The notes beneath the pieces were generated by a model. It was not told the origin of the DNA. It saw only the letters and a program-made list of their open reading frames with translations, and did not search any database. The position numbers and the translations under genes are program-made. Positions 9,477 to 18,777 of a stretch of 64,000 nt of DNA are shown here, piece after piece (position 1 is the stretch's first letter; each line of letters starts with the position of its first letter). The stretch comes from Candidatus Kaistia colombiensis (GTDB taxonomy: Bacteria; Pseudomonadota; Alphaproteobacteria; Rhizobiales; Kaistiaceae), in the NCBI GenBank assembly GCA_029203105.1, contig CP119318.1, forward strand, positions 2,742,501 through 2,806,500, read 5' to 3'.

Positions 9477-11663
9477 ATGGCGGCCAAGGCAAATTTCTCC
9501 ATGAGTCGCCCCGCGGAGCCGGTCGGCGGAGCCGGCGGGGCATTCGACCTGGCCTCGGATTCCATCGACCTCTCTGCTCTTATGGCGATGCTGCGCCGCC
9601 AGATTCTGCTGATCGTCCTGACGGTTGTGCTCTTCCTTGGCGCGGGTTTCGCCTATTCCCACCTCGCCGATAAGGTCTACCAGGCGACGACGCGCGTCCT
9701 TCTCGATCCGCGCGACAAGCAGCTCGTCGGCCCGGAGGTCGTCCGGCCGACCCAGGGTGTTGATCTGAGCTGGATCGAGACGCAGGTCGATCTCGTGACG
9801 GCTTCCGGCACGCTACGCAAGGTCGTCGAGAGCGAGCATCTCCTCGATGATCCGGAATTTGGCGGCACTGGCAGCCCTTCCGATCTCGACGCCGTGTTGA
9901 CTTCGTTCGCGCGCCACGTTCGTGCCGAGCGGGGCGCGCAGACCTACGTCATCGATATCGTCGTTTTCTCGACATCGGCCGAGAAGTCCGCGCGGCTGTC
10001 CAACGCGGTGGCCGAAGCCTTCATGGCCAGCTTGACCGAGGCCAAACAGAACGCCGCGCGCCAGGCCAATCTGCTGATCGCGCGTCAGATCGACGATCTG
10101 AAGGCCAAGGCACGCGAGGCCGAGGATCGGGTCGAGGCCTATCGCAAGGAAAGCGGTGTCGTCCAGATCGATGGGCGCCCGGTCGACGAGCAGACGCTGA
10201 AGCAACTGAACGAGGCGAATGTCACCGCGCGGCTGAAGGCTGACGAGGCTTCCAGTCGTCTAGCCAAGCTCGACACTATCGCTCGTTCCAGCGGAGGCGA
10301 CCTTGCCTCGGCGCTGTCCTCCGTCGATTCTCCGGTGCTCGGCCGCCTGAAGGTCGAATATGCCCTGGCGCAGCGCCAGCAGGCCGAACTGCAGCAGACG
10401 TTGGGGGACCGCCACCCGCGCATGCAGGCGATTGATGCCGATATCGCCCGGAGCCGAAGCCTGATCACGCAGGAATTGAAGACGCTTGTCGACCGGGCCC
10501 GCGTCGACGCCGACCTCGCCAAATCTCAGGTCGCGAGCTCCGCCGCGGCGCTGGTAGCCGCGACCAACAAGGTCAGCGAGACAAGCGACGCCAGTGTCGT
10601 GCTGCGCGATCTTGAGGGCGAGGCCGCGATCCGTCGCGACGTCTATCGCGCTTTCGTTGCCCGCGCGCAGGAGACCGGCCTGCAGGAGAACCTTCAGGTT
10701 TCGGATGCCCGCATCATCAGTCCGGCGCAGGTCCCGCTCTATCCGTCCTGGCCGCGCAAGAAGATCATCCTGGGTCTTGCCGGAATTGGCGGTCTCGGCG
10801 CCGGCCTCGCGCTCGCACTCTATCGAGGCCGGGCGCGGTTGGTGCAGCCGCGCGCCGCGACGCTCCCGCAAACCACCGACGCGCCGATGCTGCGCGAGAT
10901 CGCGGTCGCCGACGGCGCCGCGCCGCTTCGACAGGCCGGCGACGTCCTGGCCGAGATCGGCGTGCATGGATCGCTGGCGCGCGGGGAAGCGCTCACCGAA
11001 GAGGTCGCCGGCAGATTGATTGGCGGCGCTGCCGGCGATTTCCGTCCGGCCCTCCAATCGGTCGCCGACGCATTGACGAAGCCAAGGGATACCCGCGGCC
11101 CTGCCGTCCACGTCCTGTTCGGCACGGCTGCCAGCGGCGCCATCGCCTCGGTCGCCTACGGGCTGGCCCGTGTCATGGCGGAGGAATCGGTCGAGACGCT
11201 GCTGATCGACGCCAATAGCGGAACCGTGACGACCGGTGCATCGTTGATCGGGCGTGACGCGTCGGGCATTCTGGATGTTGAGTTCAAACACGCTGAGGCA
11301 GAGTCCATCGGTACCCGGCTCACCGACGCATCGATCGTGCTGTTGCCGGCGGCGAGCGGTCGCCTGCGTCACGAGATCGGCTTTCATGGCGACCGTCTGG
11401 TCGAGACAATCCGCGACGTCGCCGATGGCTTCGAGCGGGTGGTGGTCGATCTCGGCCCGTCTTGCCCGCCGGCGCTGTTTAACGCGCTGGTTGCAATTGC
11501 CGACGACGTCGTCATGGTCGTCGATGCGCCGGAAGTCGACTCGCCGGAGATCCGCGCGATGTTTGCCGACCTGCGGCATCTCGTACCGGAACTGCGCGGC
11601 ATGGTCGCGACCCGGGCCACCTCGGCCGTCCTCGTAGAGCCCGCTGCCGAGGCAACCGCGTGA
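9477..11663 (+). CDS. ExoP/Wzz-like chain-length determinant with a degenerate tyrosine-kinase domain
   Basis: The product is a 728-aa inner-membrane protein. It has a Wzz domain at the N-terminus with a first membrane helix near residues 39-60, a long periplasmic helical region rich in coiled coil (about 180-400), a second helix near 427-446 (IILGLAGIGGLGAGLALALY), and a cytoplasmic P-loop-like domain from about 540 to the end. In BY-kinases such as ExoP or Wzc the Walker A loop is GxxxGKS/T; here the matching place reads FGTAASGAIAS, with no Lys. A Walker A-prime-like LLIDAN and Walker B-like VVVDLG remain, and there is no C-terminal tyrosine cluster. It is therefore a probable pseudokinase controlling polymer length. 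The GT4 gene follows 4 nt later. Confidence 0.85.
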   Translation: MAAKANFSMSRPAEPVGGAGGAFDLASDSIDLSALMAMLRRQILLIVLTVVLFLGAGFAYSHLADKVYQATTRVLLDPRDKQLVGPEVVRPTQGVDLSWIETQVDLVTASGTLRKVVESEHLLDDPEFGGTGSPSDLDAVLTSFARHVRAERGAQTYVIDIVVFSTSAEKSARLSNAVAEAFMASLTEAKQNAARQANLLIARQIDDLKAKAREAEDRVEAYRKESGVVQIDGRPVDEQTLKQLNEANVTARLKADEASSRLAKLDTIARSSGGDLASALSSVDSPVLGRLKVEYALAQRQQAELQQTLGDRHPRMQAIDADIARSRSLITQELKTLVDRARVDADLAKSQVASSAAALVAATNKVSETSDASVVLRDLEGEAAIRRDVYRAFVARAQETGLQENLQVSDARIISPAQVPLYPSWPRKKIILGLAGIGGLGAGLALALYRGRARLVQPRAATLPQTTDAPMLREIAVADGAAPLRQAGDVLAEIGVHGSLARGEALTEEVAGRLIGGAAGDFRPALQSVADALTKPRDTRGPAVHVLFGTAASGAIASVAYGLARVMAEESVETLLIDANSGTVTTGASLIGRDASGILDVEFKHAEAESIGTRLTDASIVLLPAASGRLRHEIGFHGDRLVETIRDVADGFERVVVDLGPSCPPALFNALVAIADDVVMVVDAPEVDSPEIRAMFADLRHLVPELRGMVATRATSAVLVEPAAEATA

Positions 11664-11667
11664 GATC

Positions 11668-12729
11668 ATGACGCAGCGTCCCGTTATCCATGTCGATGAG
11701 AGCCATCTCGGCCGTTATGTGACAGGGCTGGAGCGGATCACGCTCGAGCTGTTTTCCGCCGCCGCTCTCGCCCCGCTTCCAATCGAGCCGCTGCGCGCTT
11801 CCGGGACGCGCGGTATGATCGCCGCGCAGACGATGCGCCTGCCCGCGCGGCTCGTCGCCAACCGCCGGTCGCTGGCGCTCTGCCCGGGCTTCCCGCCTTC
11901 GATCCCGCTGTCATGGTTCGGCGACCGCGTCATCCCCTATATCCACGACACCTTCCTGATGACCCGCCGGCAGGATCTGAACTGGCGCGCCAGGATCTAT
12001 ATGGCGCCGGCGTTCCGGCTGGCTCTGCGCCGTCTGCCCTGGCTGCTGGTCAACTCCGAAACGACCCGTTCGGAGGTTGCCGTCTTCGCCCGGGCCGATG
12101 CGGATATCTCGCTCTATCGTCCCCGCGTGCGCGACGTTTTCGGTATCGCCGATCAGGCGAGCCGGCCACGACGTTGGTCGGAGGGGCAACCACTGCGGCT
12201 GATCGCTATCGGCACGGTTGAGCCGCGGAAGAATCTGCGCGCTGCCGCCGCCGTCGTCGGTGCGCTGCAAGCGATCGGCGTGAACGCGAAGCTCGACATC
12301 GTCGGTCGCCTGGGCTGGGGCAACGAGGCGGAGGCGCTGAAGGCGCTGCCGCATGTGACGTTGCATGGCTATCAGGAGGCCGATCGCGTCCGGGAACTGA
12401 TTGCCGCCGCCCACGCACTGATCACGACGTCGCATGACGAAGGCCTTGGCCTCGCACCGCTCGAGGCGCAGCAAGGCGGGCTGGCGACGATCGCGGCCGA
12501 CATCAAGGTGTTTCGCGAGGCACTCGGTGCGTCCGGGCTGTTGATCGACCCCGCCAACCCGGCCGAGGCGGCCTCGCGGATCCGCGCCCAGTTGATCGAC
12601 ACCCCCGATGCGCTCGTCGCCGCCGCGCAACGGGCGAAGGCCAATCTCGACCGTTGGAACGACGCCGCCGATCGCGATCATGGGCAACTGATCGAACGTC
12701 TGGCCGCCAAGCTGGCAGCTCGCCGCTAG
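11668..12729 (+). CDS. Glycosyltransferase family 4 (first of three)
   Basis: This 353-aa GT-B enzyme transfers a sugar from a nucleotide donor onto a growing lipid-linked or surface glycan. The C-terminal Rossmann domain starts near residue 170 (IAIGTVEPRKNLRAAAAVV), and the GT4 retaining motif E-x7-E is seen in HDEGLGLAPLEAQQGG near residues 255-270. Its start follows the chain-length gene by 4 nt, so the two are translated together. It converges with the GH10 gene, whose stop lies 6 bp away. Donor and acceptor cannot be read from the sequence. Confidence 0.87.
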   Translation: MTQRPVIHVDESHLGRYVTGLERITLELFSAAALAPLPIEPLRASGTRGMIAAQTMRLPARLVANRRSLALCPGFPPSIPLSWFGDRVIPYIHDTFLMTRRQDLNWRARIYMAPAFRLALRRLPWLLVNSETTRSEVAVFARADADISLYRPRVRDVFGIADQASRPRRWSEGQPLRLIAIGTVEPRKNLRAAAAVVGALQAIGVNAKLDIVGRLGWGNEAEALKALPHVTLHGYQEADRVRELIAAAHALITTSHDEGLGLAPLEAQQGGLATIAADIKVFREALGASGLLIDPANPAEAASRIRAQLIDTPDALVAAAQRAKANLDRWNDAADRDHGQLIERLAAKLAARR

Positions 12730-12735
12730 AGCCTC

Positions 12736-13839
12736 TCACTGCCTCTTCGCGCGGGTCTCCAGTGCCGCAATGATCGCATCGACCGCGGGTTTGGGCCGAT
12801 AGTTCGAGTCATAGGGCAGCGGACGGGGCAACCGCTTCGAGTTCGGGTTCGCCTCGCGCGCCTCGTGCGCGTACCAGCTGGCGGAATCGGCAAGCTGCCA
12901 GGTGATCACCGTCTTCACCGCCGGCACGGTCAGCACGGCGTTCAGGAAGTCGCGATAGCGCTCGGCGACGGCCGCGTCGCGCTCGGCGACGTTATCTGGA
13001 AAGCTGCTGTCATCCACGTCCAGCTCGGTGATCATGATGTCGATGTTGCGCTCGGAGAGTTGGTGCAGGAAATCGGCGAAGCGCGAATCGTCATGGGGCA
13101 GGGCCGGGTTCAGATGCCCCTGCAGGCCCACCGCATTGAGCCGCGCGCCGTCGTGCTGGAGACGGTCTACCAAAGTCAAAAGGCCCGCGCGGATCCTGGC
13201 GCCGTCCTCGGTCCAGGCTTCGGTCAGGGCCTCGTTGAGAACGAGCCTCGCCTTCGGATCCGCCGCCTCGGCCCGCTTGAAGGCGCGTCTCACATAGTCC
13301 TGGCCGAATGCCTGCAGCCACGGCCCGCCGCGAAAGTCGCCCGCGAGGCCGTGACCCGGCCAGAACGGCTCGTTCACGACATTCCACGACGGCAAGCGGC
13401 CGGCGAAATGGCCGACCGTCTCGTCGATATGGCGGTCGAGCGCCTTCTGCTTGCCCGACTTCGATAGCGCCATCAGCCAATCCGGCCGGCTCTCGTTCCA
13501 GGCGAGTGCGTGGCCATGCACGGGAATGCCGGCCGGATTGGCAAAGGCCAGGATCGCCTCGGCGTCGCCGGGCGGGAATGCATCGGCCTCGGGCCGGAGA
13601 TGGTCGAAGATGAGCGCCCAATCGACGGTGAAGATTCGCGCCTGTTGCAGGTAGAGCGAAGCCTGCACGGGATTGTCCAGCGTATCGGCAGCGATGGATG
13701 TCCCGAACTGTATGCCGGCGCGTTGCGCGATCGCGCCGAGCTTTCCATTCTCCGAGGCTGCCGAAACGCGACCCGACTGCAACAGTGCGGCAGACAATCC
13801 GGCGCCAGCGTACAGAACATCCCTGCGGGAGAGCTTCAT
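12736..13839 (-). CDS. Tat-exported GH10 glycoside hydrolase (endo-beta-1,4-xylanase family)
   Basis: The product is 367 aa. The N-terminus MKLSRRDVLYAGAGLSAALL is a twin-arginine signal with a likely Ala-x-Ala cleavage region near residue 27. The rest is one GH10 barrel: the acid/base Glu is E157 in WNVVNEP and the nucleophile E272 in ITELDV, with the conserved HGHALAWN near 108-115. GH10 enzymes cleave beta-1,4-xylan or related beta-glycans with retention. There is no carbohydrate-binding module and no xylose catabolic gene nearby. Its place between a glycosyltransferase and a WecB-type gene suggests that it trims or releases the polysaccharide made here, as glycanases in other EPS loci do. 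That is inference. Confidence 0.88.
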   Translation of the reverse strand: MKLSRRDVLYAGAGLSAALLQSGRVSAASENGKLGAIAQRAGIQFGTSIAADTLDNPVQASLYLQQARIFTVDWALIFDHLRPEADAFPPGDAEAILAFANPAGIPVHGHALAWNESRPDWLMALSKSGKQKALDRHIDETVGHFAGRLPSWNVVNEPFWPGHGLAGDFRGGPWLQAFGQDYVRRAFKRAEAADPKARLVLNEALTEAWTEDGARIRAGLLTLVDRLQHDGARLNAVGLQGHLNPALPHDDSRFADFLHQLSERNIDIMITELDVDDSSFPDNVAERDAAVAERYRDFLNAVLTVPAVKTVITWQLADSASWYAHEAREANPNSKRLPRPLPYDSNYRPKPAVDAIIAALETRAKRQ

Positions 13840-13993
13840 GGCGGTATCCGGCGGATCCGGTTCCAGTCTTCTTAACCTTCTCAGCTATATCGGTAGCGGG
13901 CAAGCCACTGGAAGGCGCGCTGGCTTGGCCAGAGTGTCGGGTTCGGCATGTCGCGGGCATTGAACGACGGAACGAGGAGACGAGCGGGCGATC

Positions 13994-14773
13994 ATGGCAA
14001 GTCCTGAACCCATGCGATCGACAACACTGCCCGATCTCGTTCGGATCGACGCAGGCAGGGTCAATGTGGCGACCCAGGCCGAACTGGTCGCGCGCGTCAT
14101 CGCGGATGCTGCGAGCGGCATGGGCGGCGCCGTCTTTACGCTCAATCTCGATCATCTGGTGAAGCTCCGTGACGATGCCAGGTTTCGGGAGGCCTATGAT
14201 GCTGCGACCTATGTGACGGCCGATGGTGCGCCAGTCGTCAGCATCGCGCGGCGGCAGGGCGTATCGATTGATCGCGTCACGGGCGCCGATCTCGTCGTTC
14301 CGCTCTGCGAGGCCGCTTCCACCGCTGGCGTTTCCATCCATCTCTTCGGGACGTCGGACACCATCCGACAAGACGCTGCCGCCAAACTGCGCGCCGCGAT
14401 TCCGCGCCTCGTCATCGCGGGATCGGAATCGCCACCGCGCGGCTTCGATCCGCAGGGGGAGGAAGCCAGGGCCGCAGCCGGTCGGATCGCTGCCTCCGGC
14501 GCTGGCATCTGCTTCGTGGCACTCGGGGCGCCGAAGCAGGAGCTTTTCGCCCATGCTGCCGTCCAGCGTTCCGCCGGTGTCGTCTATATCTGCATCGGCG
14601 CCGCGCTCGACTTCATATCCGGCCAGAACAAGCGCGCGCCAATCGCCTTTCAGCGCACCGGCACCGAATGGGTGTGGCGTCTCATCCAGGAGCCGCGACG
14701 GCTCGGGATGCGCTATGCGCGGTCGATGGCCTACTACATCGGCTATCTGCTAAAGGGTCCAGAGCGCGGCTGA
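13994..14773 (+). CDS. WecB/TagA/CpsF-family glycosyltransferase (GT26)
   Basis: This 259-aa protein is of the family that adds N-acetylmannosamine(-uronate), glucose or similar sugars to a polyprenyl-linked first sugar. Family marks include the segment FTLNLDHLVKLRDD near the N-terminus, VTADGAPVVSIAR, VTGADLV, FLFG-type strand HLFGTSD and the conserved VALGAPKQELF near residue 175. The length fits the family well. It starts a plus-strand pair with the next GT4 gene, which follows with no gap. It diverges from the GH10 gene over a 154-bp region. An ATG 18 nt further in is a possible alternative start. Confidence 0.88.
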   Translation: MASPEPMRSTTLPDLVRIDAGRVNVATQAELVARVIADAASGMGGAVFTLNLDHLVKLRDDARFREAYDAATYVTADGAPVVSIARRQGVSIDRVTGADLVVPLCEAASTAGVSIHLFGTSDTIRQDAAAKLRAAIPRLVIAGSESPPRGFDPQGEEARAAAGRIAASGAGICFVALGAPKQELFAHAAVQRSAGVVYICIGAALDFISGQNKRAPIAFQRTGTEWVWRLIQEPRRLGMRYARSMAYYIGYLLKGPERG

Positions 14774-14785
14774 ATGGAGTCGAGA

Positions 14786-15982
14786 ATGCCACACCGGCTG
14801 ACAATGCTGCATCCGATCGATCCGCGCGGCTCGAAGGTTGGCGGTATCGAAACCCATGTCCGGCTGATGTTCGAGCGCCACCCGCCCGACTTCTCGGTGT
14901 TGTTGGTAGGGGTCGACGAGCGCGGCGATCTACCGCTCGGCAAGGTGGTCAAGCTGCCGGTCGGCGACCACACTATCGATTTCCTGCCTGTCGTGCATAT
15001 CCCGGACGAGGAAATCCACGGCGCAGCCAAGAAGCTCTGGCAGTCGGTGACGCTGCGCTTTGCGATCGGCGCGCTACGCTATCTGCCCACGATCCGTCGC
15101 GAGGGCGCTGCGCCGCGGGCGACGACGGAATTGCAGCGCTTCGAATTCGCGCCGATCGGCCGGATGCTCGGCCGGCCTGTCGTGCAACTGGTGCATGGCG
15201 AGGGCAGCCGCAAGGACCAGATGGATTCGCTGATCAAGCGCTTCTGGTACATCAACGCCGTCAACGAGCGCATTGCGCTACGCCTCGCCAGCCGCATCGT
15301 CTGCGTCAACCAGAACATCATCGAGCGCTTCAAAAAGGTGATGCCGCAATTCGTGGCGAAGTCGGAGCTCCTGACCGTCTCGGTCGACATGGAACGTTTC
15401 GGGCTGGCGCCGCTTCCCGAGGGCGATATCTTTCGCATCGTGTTTGCCGGCCGTCTCGACGCGTTCAAGGATCCGTCGTTGATGTTCGAAACCATGCGCC
15501 GGCTGCACGAGGCGCGTGGCGGCCGCTTCGAGTTCCACTATATCGGCACCAGCGATCCGCATCGTTTTGCCGAGTTCGCCGCAATCGAGCCGTTCACGGT
15601 CCGGCACGGCTTCCAGAATTCGGACGGCGTCGCCGCGATCATGCGAGAGTGCCATGCCGGCGTGCTGACCTCGTTCTTCGAGGGCATGCCCTGCTATCTG
15701 CTCGAACTGCTGTCGACGGGCCGCCCCGTCGGCGCGATCCGGCTGCCGCAATTCGACCCGTTGATCGTCGAGGGCGATAGCGGCTTCCTGGTCGATCGAC
15801 CGGCGGATGCGACCGCCTCGGCCGAGGCGATGACGGCGGGGTTCCTGAAGCTCTGGGACGATATCGCGGCTGGCCGGCTAGCGCCGGACGCGATCCGCGC
15901 CAAGGCGGTGCCCTATTCGACCAAGGTGCAGATGCCGAAACTGTTCGAGCGGCACCGGGATCTGGCGGCGGCGAGGGCGTAG
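14786..15982 (+). CDS. Glycosyltransferase family 4 (second of three)
   Basis: This 398-aa GT-B protein has the N-terminal glycine-rich acceptor loop DPRGSKVGGIETHVRL and the C-terminal donor domain starting at FRIVFAGRLDAFKDP. The GT4 E-x7-E motif is in FFEGMPCYLLELLSTGRPVG near residue 300. Two starts are possible. The ATG at 14774 directly abuts the upstream stop. The ATG at 14786 has a GGAG six bases before it and is preferred. It is co-transcribed with the WecB-type gene and converges on the third GT4 gene, whose stop is 18 bp away. Substrate unknown. Confidence 0.86.
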   Translation: MPHRLTMLHPIDPRGSKVGGIETHVRLMFERHPPDFSVLLVGVDERGDLPLGKVVKLPVGDHTIDFLPVVHIPDEEIHGAAKKLWQSVTLRFAIGALRYLPTIRREGAAPRATTELQRFEFAPIGRMLGRPVVQLVHGEGSRKDQMDSLIKRFWYINAVNERIALRLASRIVCVNQNIIERFKKVMPQFVAKSELLTVSVDMERFGLAPLPEGDIFRIVFAGRLDAFKDPSLMFETMRRLHEARGGRFEFHYIGTSDPHRFAEFAAIEPFTVRHGFQNSDGVAAIMRECHAGVLTSFFEGMPCYLLELLSTGRPVGAIRLPQFDPLIVEGDSGFLVDRPADATASAEAMTAGFLKLWDDIAAGRLAPDAIRAKAVPYSTKVQMPKLFERHRDLAAARA

Positions 15983-16000
15983 CCCTCAGCGCCTCGACCT

Positions 16001-17071
16001 TCAGCGCTTGCGGATGATCTCGTCGAGCAGGCTCTCCCAGGCGGCGAAGCCGGCATCGCTGGAAAAGAGCCTGGCCCGGGCGATGCGGGGCGCCGGGTCG
16101 CCCGGATCGGCCAGCGCTGCGTCGATGGCGTGGGCCATCGCCCGCGTGTCGCCGATCGGCACGATCTTGCCGAATTGGTCCCCCAGCAGGATCTCGCGCG
16201 GACCGGCGCAGGCCGTGGCAACGACTGGCAGCCCGGCCCCCAGCGCTTCCACGGCGACCATGCCGAAGGCTTCCGTTCGCGACGGGATCACGCAGAGCCG
16301 TGCCTTGCCGTAGAGCGGCGCCGGATCGGTGTAGCCGACGAGATGCACCTTCCAGCCGAGGTCTAGTTCACGGATCCGCGCCTCCAGCGCCGGCCGTTCC
16401 GGTCCTTCGCCGGCAATCGTCAGTGTGGCGTGATGGGTGGCAACATGGGCAAAGGCGGTGATCAGATCGTCGAAGCCCTTCTCGCGCGAGAGGCGACCGA
16501 CGGCGACGATGCCCGGAGGACGGGCGGCCAGGCTCACGGCGTCGATGGCGACGTCGGGCAGGGGGACCGGATTGTAGATTCGCACCGTCTTGCTCGCTTC
16601 CGCCCCCCAGCGATCGACCATGACGGTCTTCAGGGTCTCGGAGACGCAGACAATACGGCTGCAAAGCCTGGTCAGGATCGGCATGCCGTAATAGGCAGCC
16701 GCGCTGAGCTTGCCGGTCTTGTACTCCTCGAAGCCGTGGAAGGAGACGACAAGCGGCACGGAGCTGCGGGCCAGGATCTTGGCGAGCGCCAGCTTGGTGG
16801 CGTTGCCCGAGAGGGCGGAGAGCGCGACGTCGGGCGCGAAGCTGCGGAGCAGCCGGGCGAGGTCTGCGACGCCTGCGCGGTTTCCCGGGCGCAGTACCTC
16901 GACGCGCACCGCCGAGTCGAGCGGGGCGGCGCCGTCGCCGGCGCCATCCACGGCGAGGATGACCTCGTTGCCTTCCGCCGCGAAATAGGAGGCGAGCAGC
17001 GCCCAGACACGCTCGGCACCGCCGCCGCCGGCGAGCGATCGCGTGTAAAACAGATACTTACGCTTTGCCAT
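16001..17071 (-). CDS. Glycosyltransferase family 4 (third of three)
   Basis: The 356-aa product begins KRKYLFYTRSLAGGGGAERVW, a classic GT4 N-terminus with the GGAE acceptor loop. The donor half shows VAVGRLSREKGFDDLI and RTEAFGMVAVEALGAGLPVV, which contains the E-x7-E motif. The frame continues upstream to 17152, but the ATG at 17071 places the GGGGAE loop at its usual distance from the start and avoids an Arg-rich extension. It diverges from the propeller gene with about 80 bp between starts. Sugar donor and acceptor are not predictable. Confidence 0.86.
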   Translation of the reverse strand: MAKRKYLFYTRSLAGGGGAERVWALLASYFAAEGNEVILAVDGAGDGAAPLDSAVRVEVLRPGNRAGVADLARLLRSFAPDVALSALSGNATKLALAKILARSSVPLVVSFHGFEEYKTGKLSAAAYYGMPILTRLCSRIVCVSETLKTVMVDRWGAEASKTVRIYNPVPLPDVAIDAVSLAARPPGIVAVGRLSREKGFDDLITAFAHVATHHATLTIAGEGPERPALEARIRELDLGWKVHLVGYTDPAPLYGKARLCVIPSRTEAFGMVAVEALGAGLPVVATACAGPREILLGDQFGKIVPIGDTRAMAHAIDAALADPGDPAPRIARARLFSSDAGFAAWESLLDEIIRKR

Positions 17072-17150
17072 TAGCCTGCTCGTTGCGCGCCGGAATTGTG
17101 TGCACCGAGCCGTATTGCCGAATGCGCGTCGCGCCAAGGAGAAAGATGCC

Positions 17151-18623
17151 ATGCGGATCGATATCCGGCTCGACCCGACGCAATTGCGAGGCTGGCAGAG
17201 CGAAGTCGTCGCCGGGCTGAAGGCGCGGCCGGGCTGTGAGGTCCGGCTCTCGAGAGGTACCGCAAGCGCTCGCCTGCCGAAATCCGCCGATACGCTGTTC
17301 CTGTTCGAGCGGACGCTCTTTCACAGCGAGCATGGCGCGCTGGCGATCCGGGCCGACTGGCCGGATCTCCCTTCCGCCGGCGATGGCGACACGTCCTGGA
17401 GCGCCGATCTTCTGATCGATCTGTGCGGCGACGGCGACAACTGCGACGCGAGAAGCATTCTGACGATCCGCTGCGACGGTGAAGGTCTGGAGGCGGGCGC
17501 GCTTGCCGCCGTGCTCGACACACGCGCTCCCTATCTGGAAACGTGCCTCGCGATCGATGGTGGCATGCGTGTCCTCTCCATCTGGCGGCCGGCGGTGGAG
17601 AATTCCCGCAGCGCCACGGCGGCGCTCGGAATGCTGCTGGGCCGTGCCGCCCATATGCTGGTGCATGATGCGTCGCGCCTCGTCGACGGCGTCCCGCCGG
17701 GTAGCCTGACTGCCGCGCCGACGCCTGCCCGGCCTCGCCGTTCCGTTGCCGGGTTCCTGACCGCCTCGCTGGCGGAACGAATTCGCGGCCGGATCGAACG
17801 CCAGCTTGGCCGGGCGCCGAACTGGTTCGTCGCCTGGCGCGAGCGCAGCGGTGGTGACGAATTGCCGGTGATCGGTCCAAACGGCTTTCGCCGGCTCGCC
17901 GATGACGGCCAGCGCTTCTATGCGGATCCGTTCCTATGGGAACAGGAAGGAAGGCGCTTCCTCTTTGTCGAGGAGTTCCCCTATGCGACCGGCAAGGGCG
18001 TCATTTCCCTGGCCGAGATCGGCAGTGACGGCGCGATCGAGCCGCCGCGCATCATTTTCGAGACGGACTGCCATCTCTCCTATCCGTTCCTCTTCGAGCA
18101 TGACGGCGCCGTCTGGATGATTCCCGAGACCTCGGCGCGGCGCACGGTCGAGCTCTATCGCGCCGATCCGTTTCCGGATCGCTGGACGCTGCATTCAGTG
18201 CTGCTGGACAATGTCGATCTCGGCGATGCGACCTTGCAAAGGATCGGCGACGAATGGTGGATGTTCGCCGCCTCGCGCGAACGCTGGACGTCGAGCTGGG
18301 ACGCGTTGTCGCTCTATCGTGCGCCGTCGCCCTTCGGGCCATGGGAGGCGCATCCCGGCAATCCGGTGCTGGTCGATCTCCATGCCGCGCGGCCGGCCGG
18401 CCGCATCCTCGAGATTGGCGGCCGGCTGGTGCGGCCGGTGCAGGATTGCGACGGACTCTATGGCGCGGCGCTCGGCTTCGCCGAAATTCGCACGCTCTCG
18501 TCGCAAGCCTATGGGCAGACGCTGTCGGTCTCCGCGCTGCCCTGGGGCGACAATATCGGCCTGCACACCTTCAACCGCAGCGCCACGCTCGAGACCATCG
18601 ACCTTTTCGGCCCGCGCGGCTGA
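17151..18623 (+). CDS. Beta-propeller protein related to GINT1/GH43-like glycan-modifying proteins
   Basis: The product is a 490-aa cytosolic protein in two parts. Residues 1-200 form an alpha/beta region with no motif I recognise with confidence. Residues 220-490 look like a five-bladed propeller of the kind found in GH43-like folds and at the N-terminus of glucosamine inositolphosphorylceramide transferases: FYADPFLWEQEGRRFLFVEE, CHLSYPFLFEHDGAVWMIPE, GDEWWMFAAS and RLVRPVQDCDGLYG recur as blade strands. Similar bacterial proteins sit in glycan loci. AAGGAG nine bases before the ATG at 17151 supports this start over an upstream in-frame codon at 17100. The function is probably handling or modifying a sugar nucleotide or glycan. 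No catalytic claim is made. Confidence 0.65.
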   Translation: MRIDIRLDPTQLRGWQSEVVAGLKARPGCEVRLSRGTASARLPKSADTLFLFERTLFHSEHGALAIRADWPDLPSAGDGDTSWSADLLIDLCGDGDNCDARSILTIRCDGEGLEAGALAAVLDTRAPYLETCLAIDGGMRVLSIWRPAVENSRSATAALGMLLGRAAHMLVHDASRLVDGVPPGSLTAAPTPARPRRSVAGFLTASLAERIRGRIERQLGRAPNWFVAWRERSGGDELPVIGPNGFRRLADDGQRFYADPFLWEQEGRRFLFVEEFPYATGKGVISLAEIGSDGAIEPPRIIFETDCHLSYPFLFEHDGAVWMIPETSARRTVELYRADPFPDRWTLHSVLLDNVDLGDATLQRIGDEWWMFAASRERWTSSWDALSLYRAPSPFGPWEAHPGNPVLVDLHAARPAGRILEIGGRLVRPVQDCDGLYGAALGFAEIRTLSSQAYGQTLSVSALPWGDNIGLHTFNRSATLETIDLFGPRG

Positions 18624-18758
18624 GACGCTCCCAAGGAGCGCTTTCACCCAGCCCGCGCTGGCGTGCGGGAGAGGCTCGTCTGTTCGCGCGGCTCTTCCGT
18701 CTGAGACCGGGTGACCGCCGCTCCCTCTGCCGCCTGCGGCAGAGGGTTGGATGAGGGG
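18624..18758. repeat. Palindromic intergenic element with terminator-like hairpin
   Basis: After the propeller gene there is a run of short inverted repeats. The clearest is a perfect hairpin at 18723-18746 whose arms read CCCTCTGCCGC and GCGGCAGAGGG around a 2-base loop. The block resembles mobile palindromic units common in alphaproteobacterial gaps, but no second copy was found in this window. It could terminate the upstream transcript. Confidence 0.5.
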
Positions 18759-18777
18759 CTTGTGGATTGGTCCGTTC

